Assembly (NCBI RefSeq): GCF_051014445.1
Contig: NW_027488379.1
Location: 3,286,001 to 3,350,000 of the forward strand
From: Colletes latitarsis
Taxonomy: Eukaryota; Arthropoda; Insecta; Hymenoptera; Colletidae
Direction: 5' to 3'
Length of the DNA: 64,000 bases
Shown here: piece after piece, positions 25,685 through 39,441 of the stretch
Numbering within the stretch: position 1 is the first letter of the stretch
Layout of the letters: each line of letters begins with the position of its first letter
Notes under the pieces: generated by a model
Told to the model about the DNA's origin: nothing
The model's database searches: none
What the model saw: the letters and a program-made list of their open reading frames with translations, nothing else
Program-made: the position numbers and the translations under genes

Positions 25685-28600
25685 ATTAATATTTTAGAGA
25701 ATAACGCCGGTTATGTCTCGGGTAGGTCTGGGATTTGTCCTCATCTGGCTCGTACTTTCGCGTTTTTCGCATACTTGTTGGCCAGATCCTGGCCTTTTTC
25801 TGGTTTGGATCCCGTAGTAATGTGGTTCCACACAGAAACAGTCAATTAAACCTGGTTGCGATTAATATTTTAGAGGATAACGCCGGTTATGTCTCGGTTA
25901 GGTCTGGCATTTGTCCTCATCTGGCTCGTACTTTCGCGTTTTTCGCATACTTGTGGGCCAGATCCTGGCCTTTTTCTGCTTCGGATCCCGTAGTAATGCG
26001 AGTCCACACCGAAACAGTCAATTAAACTGGTTGCGATTAATATTTTAGAGGATAATGCCGGTTATGTCTGGGTTAGGTCTGGTATTTGCAATCATCTGGC
26101 TCATACTTTCGCGTTTTTCGCATACTTGTTGGCCAGATCCTGGGTTTTTTCTGTTTCCGGTCCCGTAGTAATGAGGTTCCACACCGAAACAGTCAATTAA
26201 TCTGGTTGCGATTAATATTTTAGAGAATAACGCCGGCTACGTCTTGGGTAGGTCTGGGATTTGTCCTCATCTAGCTCGTACTTTCGCGTTTTTCGCATAC
26301 TTGTTGGCCAGATCCTGGCCCTTCTCTGGTTTGGATCAGGTAGTAATGTGGTACCACACTGAAACAGTCAATAGAAGCTGGTTTCGCTTTGTATTTTAGA
26401 GGATAACGCTGGTTATGCCTGGGTTAGTTCTGGTATTTGCAATCATCTGGCTCATACTTTCGCGTTTTTCGCATACTTGTTGGCCAGATCCTGGGTTTTT
26501 TCTGTTTTGGGTCCCGTTGTAATGAGGTTCCACACCGAAACAGTCAATTAAACTGGTTGCGATTAATATTTTAGAGAATAACGCCGGCTACGTCTCGGGT
26601 AGGTCTGGGATTTGTCCTCATCTGTCTCGTACTTTCGCGTTTTTCGCATACTTGTTGGCCAGATCCTGGCCCTTCTCTGGTTTGGATCACGTAGTAATGT
26701 GGTACCACACTGAAACAGTCAATAGAAGCTGGTTTCGCTTTGTATTTTAGAGGATAACGCTGGCTATGCCTGGGTTAGTTCTGGTATTTGCAATCATCTG
26801 GCTCATACCTTCGCGGTTTTCGCATACTTGTTGTCCAGATCCTGGCCTTTTTCTGGATTGGATCACGTAGTAATGCGGTACCACACCGAAACAGTCAATT
26901 AAACCTGGTTGCGATTACTATTTTGGAGGATAACGTCGGTTATGTCTGTGTTTGGTCTGGTATTTGCAACCATCTGGCACATACTTTCGCGTTTTTCGCA
27001 TACTTGTTGGCCAGATCCTGGGTTTTTTCTGTTTTGGATCCCGTAGTAATGAGGTTCCACACCGAAACAGTCAATTAAAACTGGTTGCGATTAATATTTT
27101 AGAGGATAACGCCGGTTATGTCTGGGTTAGGTCTGGTATTCGCCATCATCTGGCACGTACTTTCGCATTATTCGTATACTTGTTGGCCAGATCCTGGCCT
27201 TTTTCTGGTTTGGATCACGTAGTAACGCGGTACCACACCGAAACAGTCAATTAAACCTGGTTGCGATTACTATTTTGGAGGATAACGTCGGTTATGTCTG
27301 TGTTTGGTCTGGTATTTGCAACCATCTGGCGCATACTTCCGCGTTTTTCGCATACTTGTTGGCCAGATCCTGGGTTTTTTCTGTTTTGGATCACGTAGTA
27401 ATGAGGTTCCACACCGAAACAGTCAATTAAACTGGTTGCGATTAATATTTTAGAGAATAACGCCGGTTATGTCTCGGGTTGGTCTGGGATTTGTCCTCAT
27501 CTGGCTCGTACTTTCGCGTTTTTCGCATACTTGTTGGCCAGATCCAGGCCTTTTTCTGGTTTGGGTCCCGTAGTAATGTGGTTCCACACCGAAACAGTCA
27601 ATTAAACCTGGTTGCGATTAATATTTCAGAGGATTACGCCGGTTATGTCTGAGTTAGGTCTGGTATTCGCCATCATCTGGCACGTACTTTCGCATTATTC
27701 GTATACTTGTTGGCCAGATCCTGGCCTTTTTCTGGTTTGGATCACGTAGCAACGCGGTACCACACCGAAACAGTCAATTAAACCTGGTTGCGATTACTAT
27801 TTTGGAGGATAACGTCGGTTATGTCTGTGTTTGGTCTGGTATTTGCAACCATCTGGCTCATACTTTCGCGTTTTTCGCATACTTGTTGGCCAGATCCTGG
27901 GTTTTTTCTGTTTTGGATCCCGTAGTAATGAGGTTCCACACCGAAACAGTCAATTAATCTGGTTGCGATTAATATTTTAGAGAATAACGCCGGCTACTTC
28001 TTGGGTAGGTCTGGGATTTGTCCTCATCTAGCTCGTACTTTCGCGTTTTTCGCATACTTGTTGGCCAGATCCTGGCCCTTCTCTGGTTTGGATCAGGTAG
28101 TAATGTGGTACCACACTGAAACAGTCAATAGAAGCTGGTTTCGCTTTGTATTTTAGAGGATAACGCTGGTTATGCCTGGGTTAGTTCTGGTATTTGCAAT
28201 CATCTGGCTCATACTTTCGCGTTTTTCGCATACTTGTTGGCCAGATCCTGGGTTTTTTCTGTTTTGGGTCCCGTTGTAATGAGGTTCCACACCGAAACAG
28301 TCAATTAAACTGGTTGCGATTAATATTTTAGAGAATAACGCCGGCTACGTCTCGGGTAGGTCTGGGATTTGTCCTCATCTGTCTCGTACTTTCGCGTTTT
28401 TCGCATACTTGTTGGCCAGATCCTGGCCCTTCCCTGGTTTGGATCACGTAGTAATGTGGTACCACACTGAAACAGTCAATAGAAGCTGGTTTCGCTTTGT
28501 ATTTTAGAGGATAACGCTGGCTATGCCTGGGTTAGTTCTGGTATTTGCAATCATCTGGCTCATACCTTCGCGGTTTTCGCATACTTGTTGTCCAGATCCT

Positions 28601-31600
28601 GGCCTTTTTCTGGATTGGATCACGTAGTAATGCGGTACCACACCGAAACAGTCAATTAAACCTGGTTGCGATTACTATTTTGGAGGATAACGTCGGTTAT
28701 GTCTGTGTTTGGTCTGGTATTTGCAACCATCTGGCTCGTACTTTCGCGTTTTTCGCATACTTGTTGGCCAGATCCAGGCCTTTTTCTGGTTTGGGTCCCG
28801 TAGTAATGTGGTTCCACACCGAAACAGTCAATTAAACCTGGTTGCGATTAATATTTCAGAGGATTACGCCGGTTATGTCTGGGTTAGGTCTGGTATTCGC
28901 CATCATCTGGCACGTACTTTCGCATTATTCGTATACTTGTTGGCCAGATCCTGGCCTTTTTCTGGTTTGGATCACGTAGCAACGCGGTACCACACCGAAA
29001 CAGTCAATTAAACCTGGTTGCGATTACTATTTTGGAGGATAACGTCGGTTATGTCTGTGTTTGGTCTGGTATTTGCAACCATCTGGCTCATACTTTCGCG
29101 TTTTTCGCATACTTGTTGGCCAGATCCTGGGTTTTTTCTGTTTTGGATCCCGTAGTAATGAGGTTCCACACCGAAACAGTCAATTAATCTGGTTGCGATT
29201 AATATTTTAGAGAATAACGCCGGCTACGTCTTGGGTAGGTCTGGGATTTGTCCTCATCTAGCTCGTACTTTCGCGTTTTTCGCATACTTGTTGGCCAGAT
29301 CCTGGCCCTTCTCTGGTTTGGATCAGGTAGTAATGTGGTACCACACTGAAACAGTCAATAGAAGCTGGTTTCGCTTTGTATTTTAGAGGATAACACTGGT
29401 TATGCCTGGGTTAGTTCTGGTATTTGCAATCATCTGGCTCATACTTTCGCGTTTTTCGCATACTTGTTGGCCAGATCCTGGGTTTTTTCTGTTTTGGGTC
29501 CCGTTGTAATGAGGTTCCACACCGAAACAGTCAATTAAACTGGTTGCGATTAATATTTTAGAGAATAACGCCGGCTACGTCTCGGGTAGGTCTGGGATTT
29601 GTCCTCATCTGTCTCGTACTTTCGCGTTTTTCGCATACTTGTTGGCCAGATCCTGGCCCTTCCCTGGTTTGGATCACGTAGTAATGTGGTACCACACTGA
29701 AACAGTCAATAGAAGCTGGTTTCGCTTTGTATTTTAGAGGATAACGCTGGCTATGCCTGGGTTAGTTCTGGTATTTGCAATCATCTGGCTCATACCTTCG
29801 CGGTTTTCGCATACTTGTTGTCCAGATCCTGGCCTTTTTCTGGATTGGATCACGTAGTAATGCGGTACCACACCGAAACAGTCAATTAAACCTGGTTGCG
29901 ATTACTATTTTGGAGGATAACGTCGGTTATGTCTGTGTTTGGTCTGGTATTTGCAACCATCTGGCACATACTTTCGCGTTTTTCGCATACTTGTTGGCCA
30001 GATCCTGGGTTTTTTCTGTTTTGGATCCCGTAGTAATGAGGTTCCACACCGAAACAGTCAATTAAAACTGGTTGCGATTAATACTTTAGAGGATAACGCC
30101 GGTTATGTCTGGGTTAGGTCTGTTATTCGCCATCATCTGGCACGTACTTTCGCATTATTCGTATACTTGTTGGCCAGATCCTGGCCTTTTTCTGGTTTGG
30201 ATCACGTAGTAACGCGGTACCACACCGAAACAGTCAATTAAACCTGGTTGCGATTACTATTTTGGAGGATAACGTCGGTTATGTCTGCGTTTGGTCTGGT
30301 ATTTGCAACCATCTGGCTCATACTTTCGCGTTTTTCGCATACTTGTTGGCCAGATCCTGGGTTTTTTCTGTTTTGGATCACGTAGTAATGAGGTTCCACA
30401 CCGAAACAGTCAATTAAACTTGTTGCGATTAATATTTTAGAGAATAACGCCGGTTATGTCTCGGGTAGGTCTGGGATTTGTCCTCATCCGGCTCGTACTT
30501 TCGCGTTTTTCGCATACTTGTTGTCCAGATCCAGGCCTTTTTCTGGTTTGTGTCCCGTAGTAATGTGGTTCCACACCGAAACAGTCAATTAAACCTGGTT
30601 GCGATTAATATTTTAGAGGATAACGCCGGTTATGTCTCGGGTAGCTCTGGGATTTGTCCTCATCTGGCTCGTACTTTCGCGTTTTTCGCATACTTGTTGG
30701 CCAGATCCTGGCCCTTCTCTGGTTTGGATCACGTAGTAATGAGAGTCCACACCGAAGCAGTCAATTAAACTGGTTGCGATTAATATTTTAGAGGATAACG
30801 CCGGTTATGTCTCGGATAGGTCTGGCATTTGTCCTCATCTGGCTCGTACTTTCGCGTTTTTCGCATACTTGTTGGCCAGATCCTGGCCTTTTTCTGCTGT
30901 GGATCCCGTAGTAATGAGAGTCCACACCGAAGCAGTCAATTAAACTGGTTGCGATTAATATTTTAGAGGATAACGCCGGTTATGTCTCGGATAGGTCTGG
31001 CATTTGTCCTCATCTGGCTCGTACTTTCGCGTTTTTCGCATACTTGTTTGCCAGATCCTGGGTTTTTTCTGTTTTGGGGGCGTGGTAATGAGGTTCCACA
31101 CCGATACAGTCAATTAAACTGGTTGCGATTAATATTTTAGAGAATAATGCCGGCTACGTCTCGGGTAGGTCTGGGATTTGTCCTCATCTGGCTCGTACTT
31201 TCGCGTTTTTCGCATACTTGTTGGCCAGATCCTGGCCCTTCTCTGGTTTGGATCACGTAGTAATGTGGTACCACACTGAAACAGTCAATAGAAGCTGGTT
31301 TCGCTTTGCATTTTAGAGGATAACGCTGGTTATGCCTGGGTTAGTTCTGGTATTTGCAATCATCTGGCTCATACTTTCGCGATTTTCGCATACTTGTTGG
31401 CCAGATCCTGGGTTTTTTCTGGTTGGATCCCGTAGTAATGAGGTTCCACAACGAGACAGTCAATTAAAATGGTTGCGATTAATACTTTAGAGGATAACGC
31501 CTGTTATCTCTCGGGTAGGTCTGGGATTTGTCCTCATCTGGCCAGGACTTTCGCGTTTTTCGCATACTTGTTGGCCAGATCCTGGCCTTTTTCTGGCTTG

Positions 31601-32862
31601 GACCACGTAGTAATGTGGTACCACACAGAAACAGTGAATTAAACCTGGTTGCGAATAATATTTTAGAGGATAACGCTGGTTAAGTCTGGGATAGTTCTGG
31701 TATTTGCAATCATCTGGCTCGTACTTTCGCATTTCTCGCTTACTTGTTGGCCTGATCATAGCCTTTTTCTGGTTTGGATCACGGACTAATGTGGTACCAC
31801 ACCGAATCTGTCAATTAAACCTGGTTGCGATTACTATTTTGGAGGATAACGTCGGTTATGTCTGGGTTTGGTCTGGTATTTGCAATCATCTGTCTCATAC
31901 TTTCGCGGTTTTCGCATACTCGTTGGCCAGACCCTGGCCTTTTTCTGCTTTGGATCCCGTAGTCATGAGAGTCCACACCGAAACAGTCAATTAAACTGGT
32001 TGCGATTAATATTTTAGAGGATAACGCCGGTTATGTCTGGGTTAGGTCTGGTATTTGCCCTCATCTGGCACGTACTTTCGCATTATTCGCACACTTGTTG
32101 CCCAGCTCCTGACCTTTTTCTGGTTTGGTCCACGTAGTAAAGCGGTACCACACCGAAACAGTCAATTAAACCTGGTTGCAATTACTATTTTGCAGGATAA
32201 CGTCGGTTATGTCTCGGTTAGGTCCGGGATTTGCCCTCATCTGGCTCGTACTTTCTCGTTTTTCGTATACTTGTTGGTCAGATCCTGGCCTTTTTCTGGT
32301 TTGGATCACGTAGTAACGCGGTACCACACCGAAACAGTCAATTAAACCTGGTTGCGATTAATATTTTAGAGGATAACGCCGGTTATGTCTCGGTTAGGTC
32401 TGGGATTTGCCCTCATCTGGCTCGTAGTTTCGCATTTTTCGCATACTTGTTGGCCAGATCCTGGCCTTTTTCTGGATTGGATCACGTAGTAACGCGGTAC
32501 CACACCGAAACAGTCAATTGAACCTGGTTGCGATTACTATTTTGGAGGATGACGCCAGTTATGTCTGGGTTTGGTCTGGTATTTGCCCTCATCCGGCTCG
32601 TACTTTCGCGTTTTTCGCATTGTTGTTGGCCAGATCCTGGGTTTTTTCTGGTTTGGATCACGTAGTAATGTGGTACCACACTGAGACAGTCTATAGAAGC
32701 TGGTTCTGATTAGTATTTTAGAGGGCAACGCCGGTTATGTCTCGGTTAGGTCTGGCATTTCTCCTCATCTGGCCCGTACCTTCGCGTTTTTCGCATACTT
32801 GTTGGCCAGATCCTGGCCATCTTCTGGTTTGGATCACATAGTAATGTGGTACCACACTGAAA
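25685..32862 (+). repeat. Satellite block A3 (family A monomers)
   Basis: This is the third A block. Its left part matches A2 at an offset of 11,594 bp and its right part at 11,432 bp, so about 162 bp net has been lost through several internal gains and losses. It carries its own local duplications: the same A monomer stretch occurs at about 26788, 28545 and 29775, offsets of 1,757 bp (10 monomers) and 1,230 bp (7 monomers). The 169-bp monomer pair of A1 and A2 is absent as far as I can see. Confidence 0.9.
26780..30240 (+). repeat. A3 internal segmental copies (1,757 and 1,230 bp offsets)
   Basis: A run of A monomers beginning with the variant CATACCTTCGCGG starts at about 26800, 28560 and 29790. 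The middle copy is shorter: near 28735 it jumps from the monomer type seen at 26960 to the type seen at about 27500, so several monomers are missing. The third copy returns to the long version with GGCACATAC near 29965. This is best explained by unequal exchange between misaligned A segments. Confidence 0.8.
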
Positions 32863-34039
32863 CAGTCGATTAAACCAGGTTTCGATCAATATTTTTGAGG
32901 ATAACGCAAGTTAGGTCTGGGATAGGACTGGGATTTGCCCTCATCAGGCTCATACTTTCGCGTTTTTCACATACTTGTTGAACAGATCCTGGGTTTTTTC
33001 CGGTTTAAGTCACGTAGTAGTGTGGTACCACACTGAAACAGTCGATTAAACCTGGTTTCGATCAATATTTTTGAGGATAACGCATGTTAGGTCTAGGTTA
33101 GGCCGGGGATTATCACTCATCAGACTCATACTTCCGCATTCTTCACATACTTGTTGAACGGATCCTGGGTTTTTACTGGTTTGGATCACGTAGTAATGTG
33201 GAACCACACTGAAACATTCAATGAAACCTGGTCTTGATAAATATTTTAGAGGATAACGCATGTTAGGTCTGGGTTAGGTCTAGGATTTGCCCCCATCAGG
33301 CTCATACTTTCGCGTTTTTCACATACTTGTTGAACAGATCCTGGGTTTTTTCTGGTTTGGGTCACGTAGTAATGTGGTACTACACTGAAACAGTCGATTA
33401 AACCAGGTTTCGATCAATATTTTTGAGGATAACGCATGTTAGGTCTAGGTTAGGCCTGGGATTTTCACTCATCAGACACATACTTTCGCATTCTTCACAT
33501 ACTTGTTGAACGGATCCTGGGTTTTTTCTGGTATGGATCACGTAGTAATGTGGGACCACACTGAAACAGTCAATTAAACCTGGTTTCGATCAATATTTTA
33601 GAGAATAATTCATGTTAGGTCTAGGTTAGGTCTGGGATTTGCTCTCATCAGGCTCATTCTTTCGCATATTTCTCATACTTGATGGCTAGATCCTGGGCTT
33701 TTTCTGGATTGCATCACGTAGTAATGAAGTACAACACTGAACCAGTCAATTAAACCTGATTTCCATCAATATCTTAGAGGACAACGCAAGTTAGGTCTGG
33801 GATAGGTCTGGGATTTGCCCCCATCAGGCTCATACTTTCGCGTTTTTCACATACTTGTTGAACAAATCCTGGGTTTTTTCTGGTTTGGGTCACGTAGTAA
33901 TGTGGTACTACACTGAAACAGTCGATTAAACTAGGTTTCGATCAATATTTTTGAGGATAACGCATGTTAGGTCTAGGTTAGGCCTGGGATTTTCACTCAT
34001 CAAACACATACTTTCGCATTCTTCACATACTTGTTGAAC

Positions 34040-37000
34040 GGATCCTGGGTTTTTTCTGGTTTGGATCACGTAGTAATGTGGGACCACACTGAAACAGTCA
34101 ATTAAACCTGGTTTCGATCAATATTTTAGAGAATAATTCATGTTAGGTCTAGGTTAGGTCTGGGATATGCTCTCATCAGGCTCATTCTTTCGCATATTTC
34201 TCATACTTGATGGCTAGATCCTGGGCTTTTTCTGGATTGCATCACGTAGTAATGAAGTACAACACTGAACCAGTCAATTAAACCTGATTTCCATCAATAT
34301 CTTAGAGGACAACGCAAGTTAGGTCTGGGATAGGTCTGGGATTTGCCCTCATCAGGCTCATACTTTCGCGTTTTTCACATACTTGTTGAACAGATCCTGG
34401 GTATTTTCTGGTTTGGATCACGTAGTAGTGTGGTACCACACTGAAACAGTCCATTAAACCTGGTTTGGATCAATATTTTAGAGGATAACGCATGTTAGGT
34501 CTAGGTTAGGTCTGGGATTTTCACTCATCAGACTCATACTTTCGCATTCTTCACATACTTGTTGAACGGATCCTGGGTTTTTTTCTGGTTTGGATCACGT
34601 AGTAATGTGGAACCACACTGAAACAATCAATTAAACAAGGTCTTTATAAATATTTTAGAGGGTAACGCATGTTAGGTCTAGGTTAGGCCTGGGATTTTCA
34701 CTCATCCGACTCATACTTTCGCATTCTTCACACACTTGTTGAGCGGATCCTGGGTTTTGCTGGTTTGGATCACGTAGTAATGTGGGACCACACTGAAACA
34801 ATCAATTAAACCTGGTCTTGATAAATATTTTAGAGGACACCGTATGTTAGGTCTGGGTTAGGTCTAGGATTTGCCCTCATCAGGCTCATACTTTCGCATA
34901 TTTTTCATACTTCATGGCTAGATCCTGGGCTATTTCTGGATTGGATCACGTAGTAATGTGGTACCACACTGAAACATTCCATTAAACCTGGTTTCGATCA
35001 ATATTTTACACAATAACTCATGTTAGGTCTAGGTTAGGTCTGGGATCTGCCCTCATCAGGTTCATATTTTCGCATATTTCTCATACTTCATGGCTAGATC
35101 CTGGGCTATTTCTGGATTGGATCACGTAGTAATGTGGTACTACACTGAAACAGTCAATTAAACCTGGTTTCGCTCAATATTTTAGAAGATAACGCATGTT
35201 AGGCCTAGGTTAGGCCTGGGATTTGCCCTCATCAGGGTCATACTTTCGCAGTTTTAACATGCATGTTGACCTGATCGAGTGTTTTTTCTGCTTTGGATCA
35301 CGTAGTAAAGTGGTACCACAACTAAAACAGTCAACTAAACCTGGTTTCGATCACTATTTTAGAGGATAACGCAAGTTAGGTCTGGGATAGGTCTGGGATT
35401 AGCCCTCATCAGACTCATACTTTCGCACACTTCACATACTCGTTGACAAGATCCTGGGTTTTTTTCTGGTTTGGATCACGTAGTAATGTGGTACCACACT
35501 GAAACAGTCCATTAAACCTGGTTTCGATCAATATTTTAGAGAATAACTCATGTTAGGTCTAGGTTAGGTTTGGGATCTGCCCTCATCAGGTTCATATTTT
35601 CGCGTTCTTCACATACTTGTTGAACAGATCCCTGGCTTTTTCTGGTTTGGATCACGTAGTAATGTGGTACTACACTGAAACAGTCAATAAAACCTGGTTT
35701 CGCTCAATATTTTAGAAGGTAACGCATGTTAGGCCTAGGTTAGGCCTGGGATTTGCCCTCATCAGGGTCATACTTTCGCAGTTTTAACATGCATGTTGAC
35801 CTGATCGAGTGTTTTTTCTGCTTTGGATCACGTAGTAAAGTGGTACCAAAACTAAAACAGTCAATTAAACCTGGTTTCGATCACTATTTTACAGGATAAC
35901 GCAAGTTAGGTCTGGGATAGGTCTGGGATTAGCCCTCATCAGACTCATACTTTCGCACACTTCACATACTCGTTGACAAGATCCTGGGTTTTTTTCTGGT
36001 TTGGATCACGTAGTAATGTGGTACCAAACTGAAACAGTCCATTAAACCTGGTTTCGATCAATATTTTAGAGAATAACTCATGTTAGGTCTAGGTTAGGTC
36101 TGGGATCTGCCCTCATCAGGTTCATATTTTCGCGTTCTTCACATACTTGTTGAACAGATCCCTGGCTTTTTCTGGTTTGGATCACGTAGTAATGTGGTAC
36201 CACACTGAAACAGTCGATTAAACCAGGTTTCGATCAATATTTTTGAGGATAACGCATGTTAGGTCTAGGTTAGGCCTGGGATTTGCCCTCATCAGGGTCA
36301 TACTTTCGCAGTTTTACATGCATGTTGACCTGATCGAGGGTTTTTTCTGCTTTGGATCACGTAGAAAAGTGGTACCACAACTAAGACAGTCAATTAAACC
36401 TGGTTTCGATCACTATTTTAGAGGATAACTCATGTTAGGTCTAGGTTAGGTTTGGGATCTGCCCTCATCAGGTTCATATTTTCGCGTTCTTCACATACTT
36501 GTTGAACAGATCCCTGGCTTTTTCTGGTTTGGATCACGTAGTAATGTGGTACCACACTGAAACATTCAATTAAACCTGGTCTTGATAAATATTTTAGAGG
36601 ATAACGCATGTTAGGTCTGGGTTAGGACTAGGATTTGCCCCCATCAGGCTCATACTTTCGCATATTTCTCATACTTCATGGCAGGATCCTGGGTTTTTTC
36701 TGGTTTGGATCACGTAGTAATGTGGGACCACACTGAAACAGTCAATTAAACCTGGTTTCGATCAATATTTTAGAGAATAATTCATGTTAGGTCTAGGTTA
36801 GGTCTGGGATATGCTCTCATCAGGCTCATTCTTTCGCATATTTCTCATACTTGATGGCTAGATCCTGGGCTTTTTCTGGATTGCATCACGTAGTAATGAA
36901 GTACAACACTGAACCAGTCAATTAAACCTGATTTCCATCAATATCTTAGAGGACAACGCAAGTTAGGTCTGGGATAGGTCTGGGATTTGCCCTCATCAGG

Positions 37001-38804
37001 CTCATACTTTCGCGTTTTTCACATACTTGTTGAACAGATCCTGGGTATTTTCTGGATTGGATCACGTAGTAGTGTGGTACCACACTGAAACAGTCCATTA
37101 AACCTGGTTTGGATCAATATTTTAGAGGATAACGCATGTTAGGTCTAGGTTAGGTCTGGGATTTTCACTCATCAGACTCATACTTTCGCATTCTTCACAT
37201 ACTTGTTGAACGGATCCTGGGTTTTTTTCTGGTTTGGATCACGTAGTAATGTGGAACCACACTGAAACAATCAATTAAACAAGGTCTTTATAAATATTTT
37301 AGAGGGTAACGCATGTTAGGTCTAGGTTAGGCCTGGGATTTTCACTCATCCGACTCATACTTTCGCATTCTTCACACACTTGTTGAGCGGATCCTGGGTT
37401 TTGCTGGTTTGGATCACGTAGTAATGTGGGACCACACTGAAACAATCAATTAAACCTGGTCTTGATAAATATTTTAGAGGACACCGTATGTTAGGTCTGG
37501 GTTAGGTCTAGGATTTGCCCTCATCAGGCTCATACTTTCGCATATTTTTCATACTTCATGGCTAGATCCTGGGCTATTTCTGGATTGGATCACGTAGTAA
37601 TGTGGTACCACACTGAAACAGTCCATTAAACCTGGTTTCGATCAATATTTTAGAGAATAACTCATGTTAGGTCTAGGTTAGGTTTGGGATCTGCCCTCAT
37701 CAGGTTCATATTTTCGCGTTCTTCACATACTTGTTGAACAGATCCCTGGCTTTTTCTGGTTTGGATCACGTAGTAATGCGGTACTACACTGAAACAGTCA
37801 ATAAAACCTGGTTTCGCTCAATATTTTAGAAGGTAACGCATGTTAGGCCTAGGTTAGGCCTGGGATTTGCCCTCATCAGGGTCATACTTTCGCAGTTTTA
37901 ACATGCATGTTGACCTGATCGAGTGTTTTTTCTGCTTTGGATCACGTAGTAAAGTGGTACCAAAACTAAAACAGTCAATTAAACCTGGTTTCGATCACTA
38001 TTTTACAGGATAACGCAAGTTAGGTCTGGGATAGGTCTGGGATTAGCCCTCATCAGACTCATACTTTCGCACACTTCACATACTCGTTGACAAGATCCTG
38101 GGTTTTTTTCTGGTTTGGATCACGTAGTAATGTGGTACCAAACTGAAACAGTCCATTAAACCTGGTTTCGATCAATATTTTAGAGAATAACTCATGTTAG
38201 GTCTAGGTTAGGTCTGGGATCTGCCCTCATCAGGTTCATATTTTCGCGTTCTTCACATACTTGTTGAACAGATCCCTGGCTTTTTCTGGTTTGGATCACG
38301 TAGTAATGTGGTACCACACTGAAACAGTCGATTAAACCAGGTTTCGATCAATATTTTTGAGGATAACGCATGTTAGGTCTAGGTTAGGCCTGGGATTTGC
38401 CCTCATCAGGGTCATACTTTCGCAGTTTTACATGCATGTTGACCTGATCGAGGGTTTTTTCTGCTTTGGATCACGTAGTAAAGTGGTACCACAACTAAGA
38501 CAGTCAATTAAACCTGGTTTCGATCACTATTTTAGAGGATAACTCATGTTAGGTCTAGGTTAGGTTTGGGATCTGCCCTCATCAGGTTCATATTTTCGCG
38601 TTCTTCACATACTTGTTGAACAGATCCCTGGCTTTTTCTGGTTTGGATCACGTAGTAATGTGGTACCACACTGAAACATTCAATTAAACCTGGTCTTGAT
38701 AAATATTTTAGAGGATAACGCATGTTAGGTCTGGGTTAGGACTAGGATTTGCCCCCATCAGGCTCATACTTTCGCATATTTCTCATACTTCATGGCAGGA
38801 TCCT
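34040..38804 (+). repeat. Tandem segmental duplication with one trimer deleted
   Basis: The segment 34040-36690 is repeated immediately as 36684-38804. The left part matches at an offset of 2,644 bp (15 monomers), supported by the shared private variant GGGATATGCTCTC (34162 and 36806). The right part matches at 2,114 bp (12 monomers), for example TTTAGAAGGTAACGC at 35711 and 37825. The 530-bp difference is one trimer, missing from the second copy between about 37610 and 37640. The right edge is marked by CATGGCAGGATCC in both copies (about 36677 and 38791). Confidence 0.82.
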
Positions 38805-39425
38805 GGGCTATTTCTGGAGTGGATCACGTAGTAATGTGGTACCACACTGAAACAGTCAATTAAACCTGGTTTTGATCAATATTTTAGAGAATAATTCATG
38901 TTATGTCAATGTTAGGTCTGGGATTTGCTATCATCAGTCTCATTCTTTCGCATATTTCTCATACTTGATGGCTAGATCCTGGGCTATTTCTGGAGTGGAT
39001 CACGTAGTAATGTGGTACCACACTGAAACAGTCGATTAAACCAGGTTTCGATCAATATTTTTGAGGATAACGCATGTTAGGTCTAGGTTAGGCCTGGGAT
39101 TTGCCCTCATCAGGGTCATACTTTCGCAGTTTTACATGCATGTTGACCTGATCGAGGGTTTTTTCTGCTTTGGATCACGTAGTAAAGTGGTACCACAACT
39201 AAGACAGTCAATTAAACCTGGTTTCCATCAATATTTTAGAGGACAACGGATGTTAGGTCTAGGTTAGGCCTGGGATTTGCCCTCATCAGGGTCATACTTT
39301 CGCATTCTTCACATACTTGTTGAACGGATCCTGGGTTTTTTCTGGTTTGGATCACGTAGTAATGTGGTACCACACTGAAACAGTCAATTAAACCTGGTTT
39401 CGATCAATATTTTAGAGGATAACGC

Positions 39426-39440
39426 AAGTTAGGTCTGGGA
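39426..39440 (+). repeat. Target-site duplication, left copy
   Basis: GTTAGGTCTGGGA (39428-39440) ends exactly where satellite sequence stops and retrotransposon sequence begins. It is repeated after the poly(A) tract at 41338-41350. The two bases before it are AA in both places, so the duplication is 13 bp, or up to 15 bp if two of the As are counted. After the right copy the satellite monomer continues in register (TAGGTCTGGGATTTGCC), so this is a clean insertion with no loss of target sequence. Confidence 0.93.
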
Positions 39441-39441
39441 C

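Larger units (their letters stand above)
32863..39440 (+). repeat. Satellite block B3, up to the retrotransposon insertion
   Basis: The left part repeats B2 at an offset of 11,432 bp (two extra left-end monomers, two 528-bp trimers, the first 530-bp trimers at 35257 and 35787). From about 36240 the order changes: a variant with one A fewer, GTTTTACATGCATG, appears at about 36316, 38430, 39135 and, beyond the insertion, near 41742. Instead of returning to family A as B1 and B2 do, the array stays in family B to the end of the window. The block is interrupted at 39440 by the inserted element. Confidence 0.9.
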
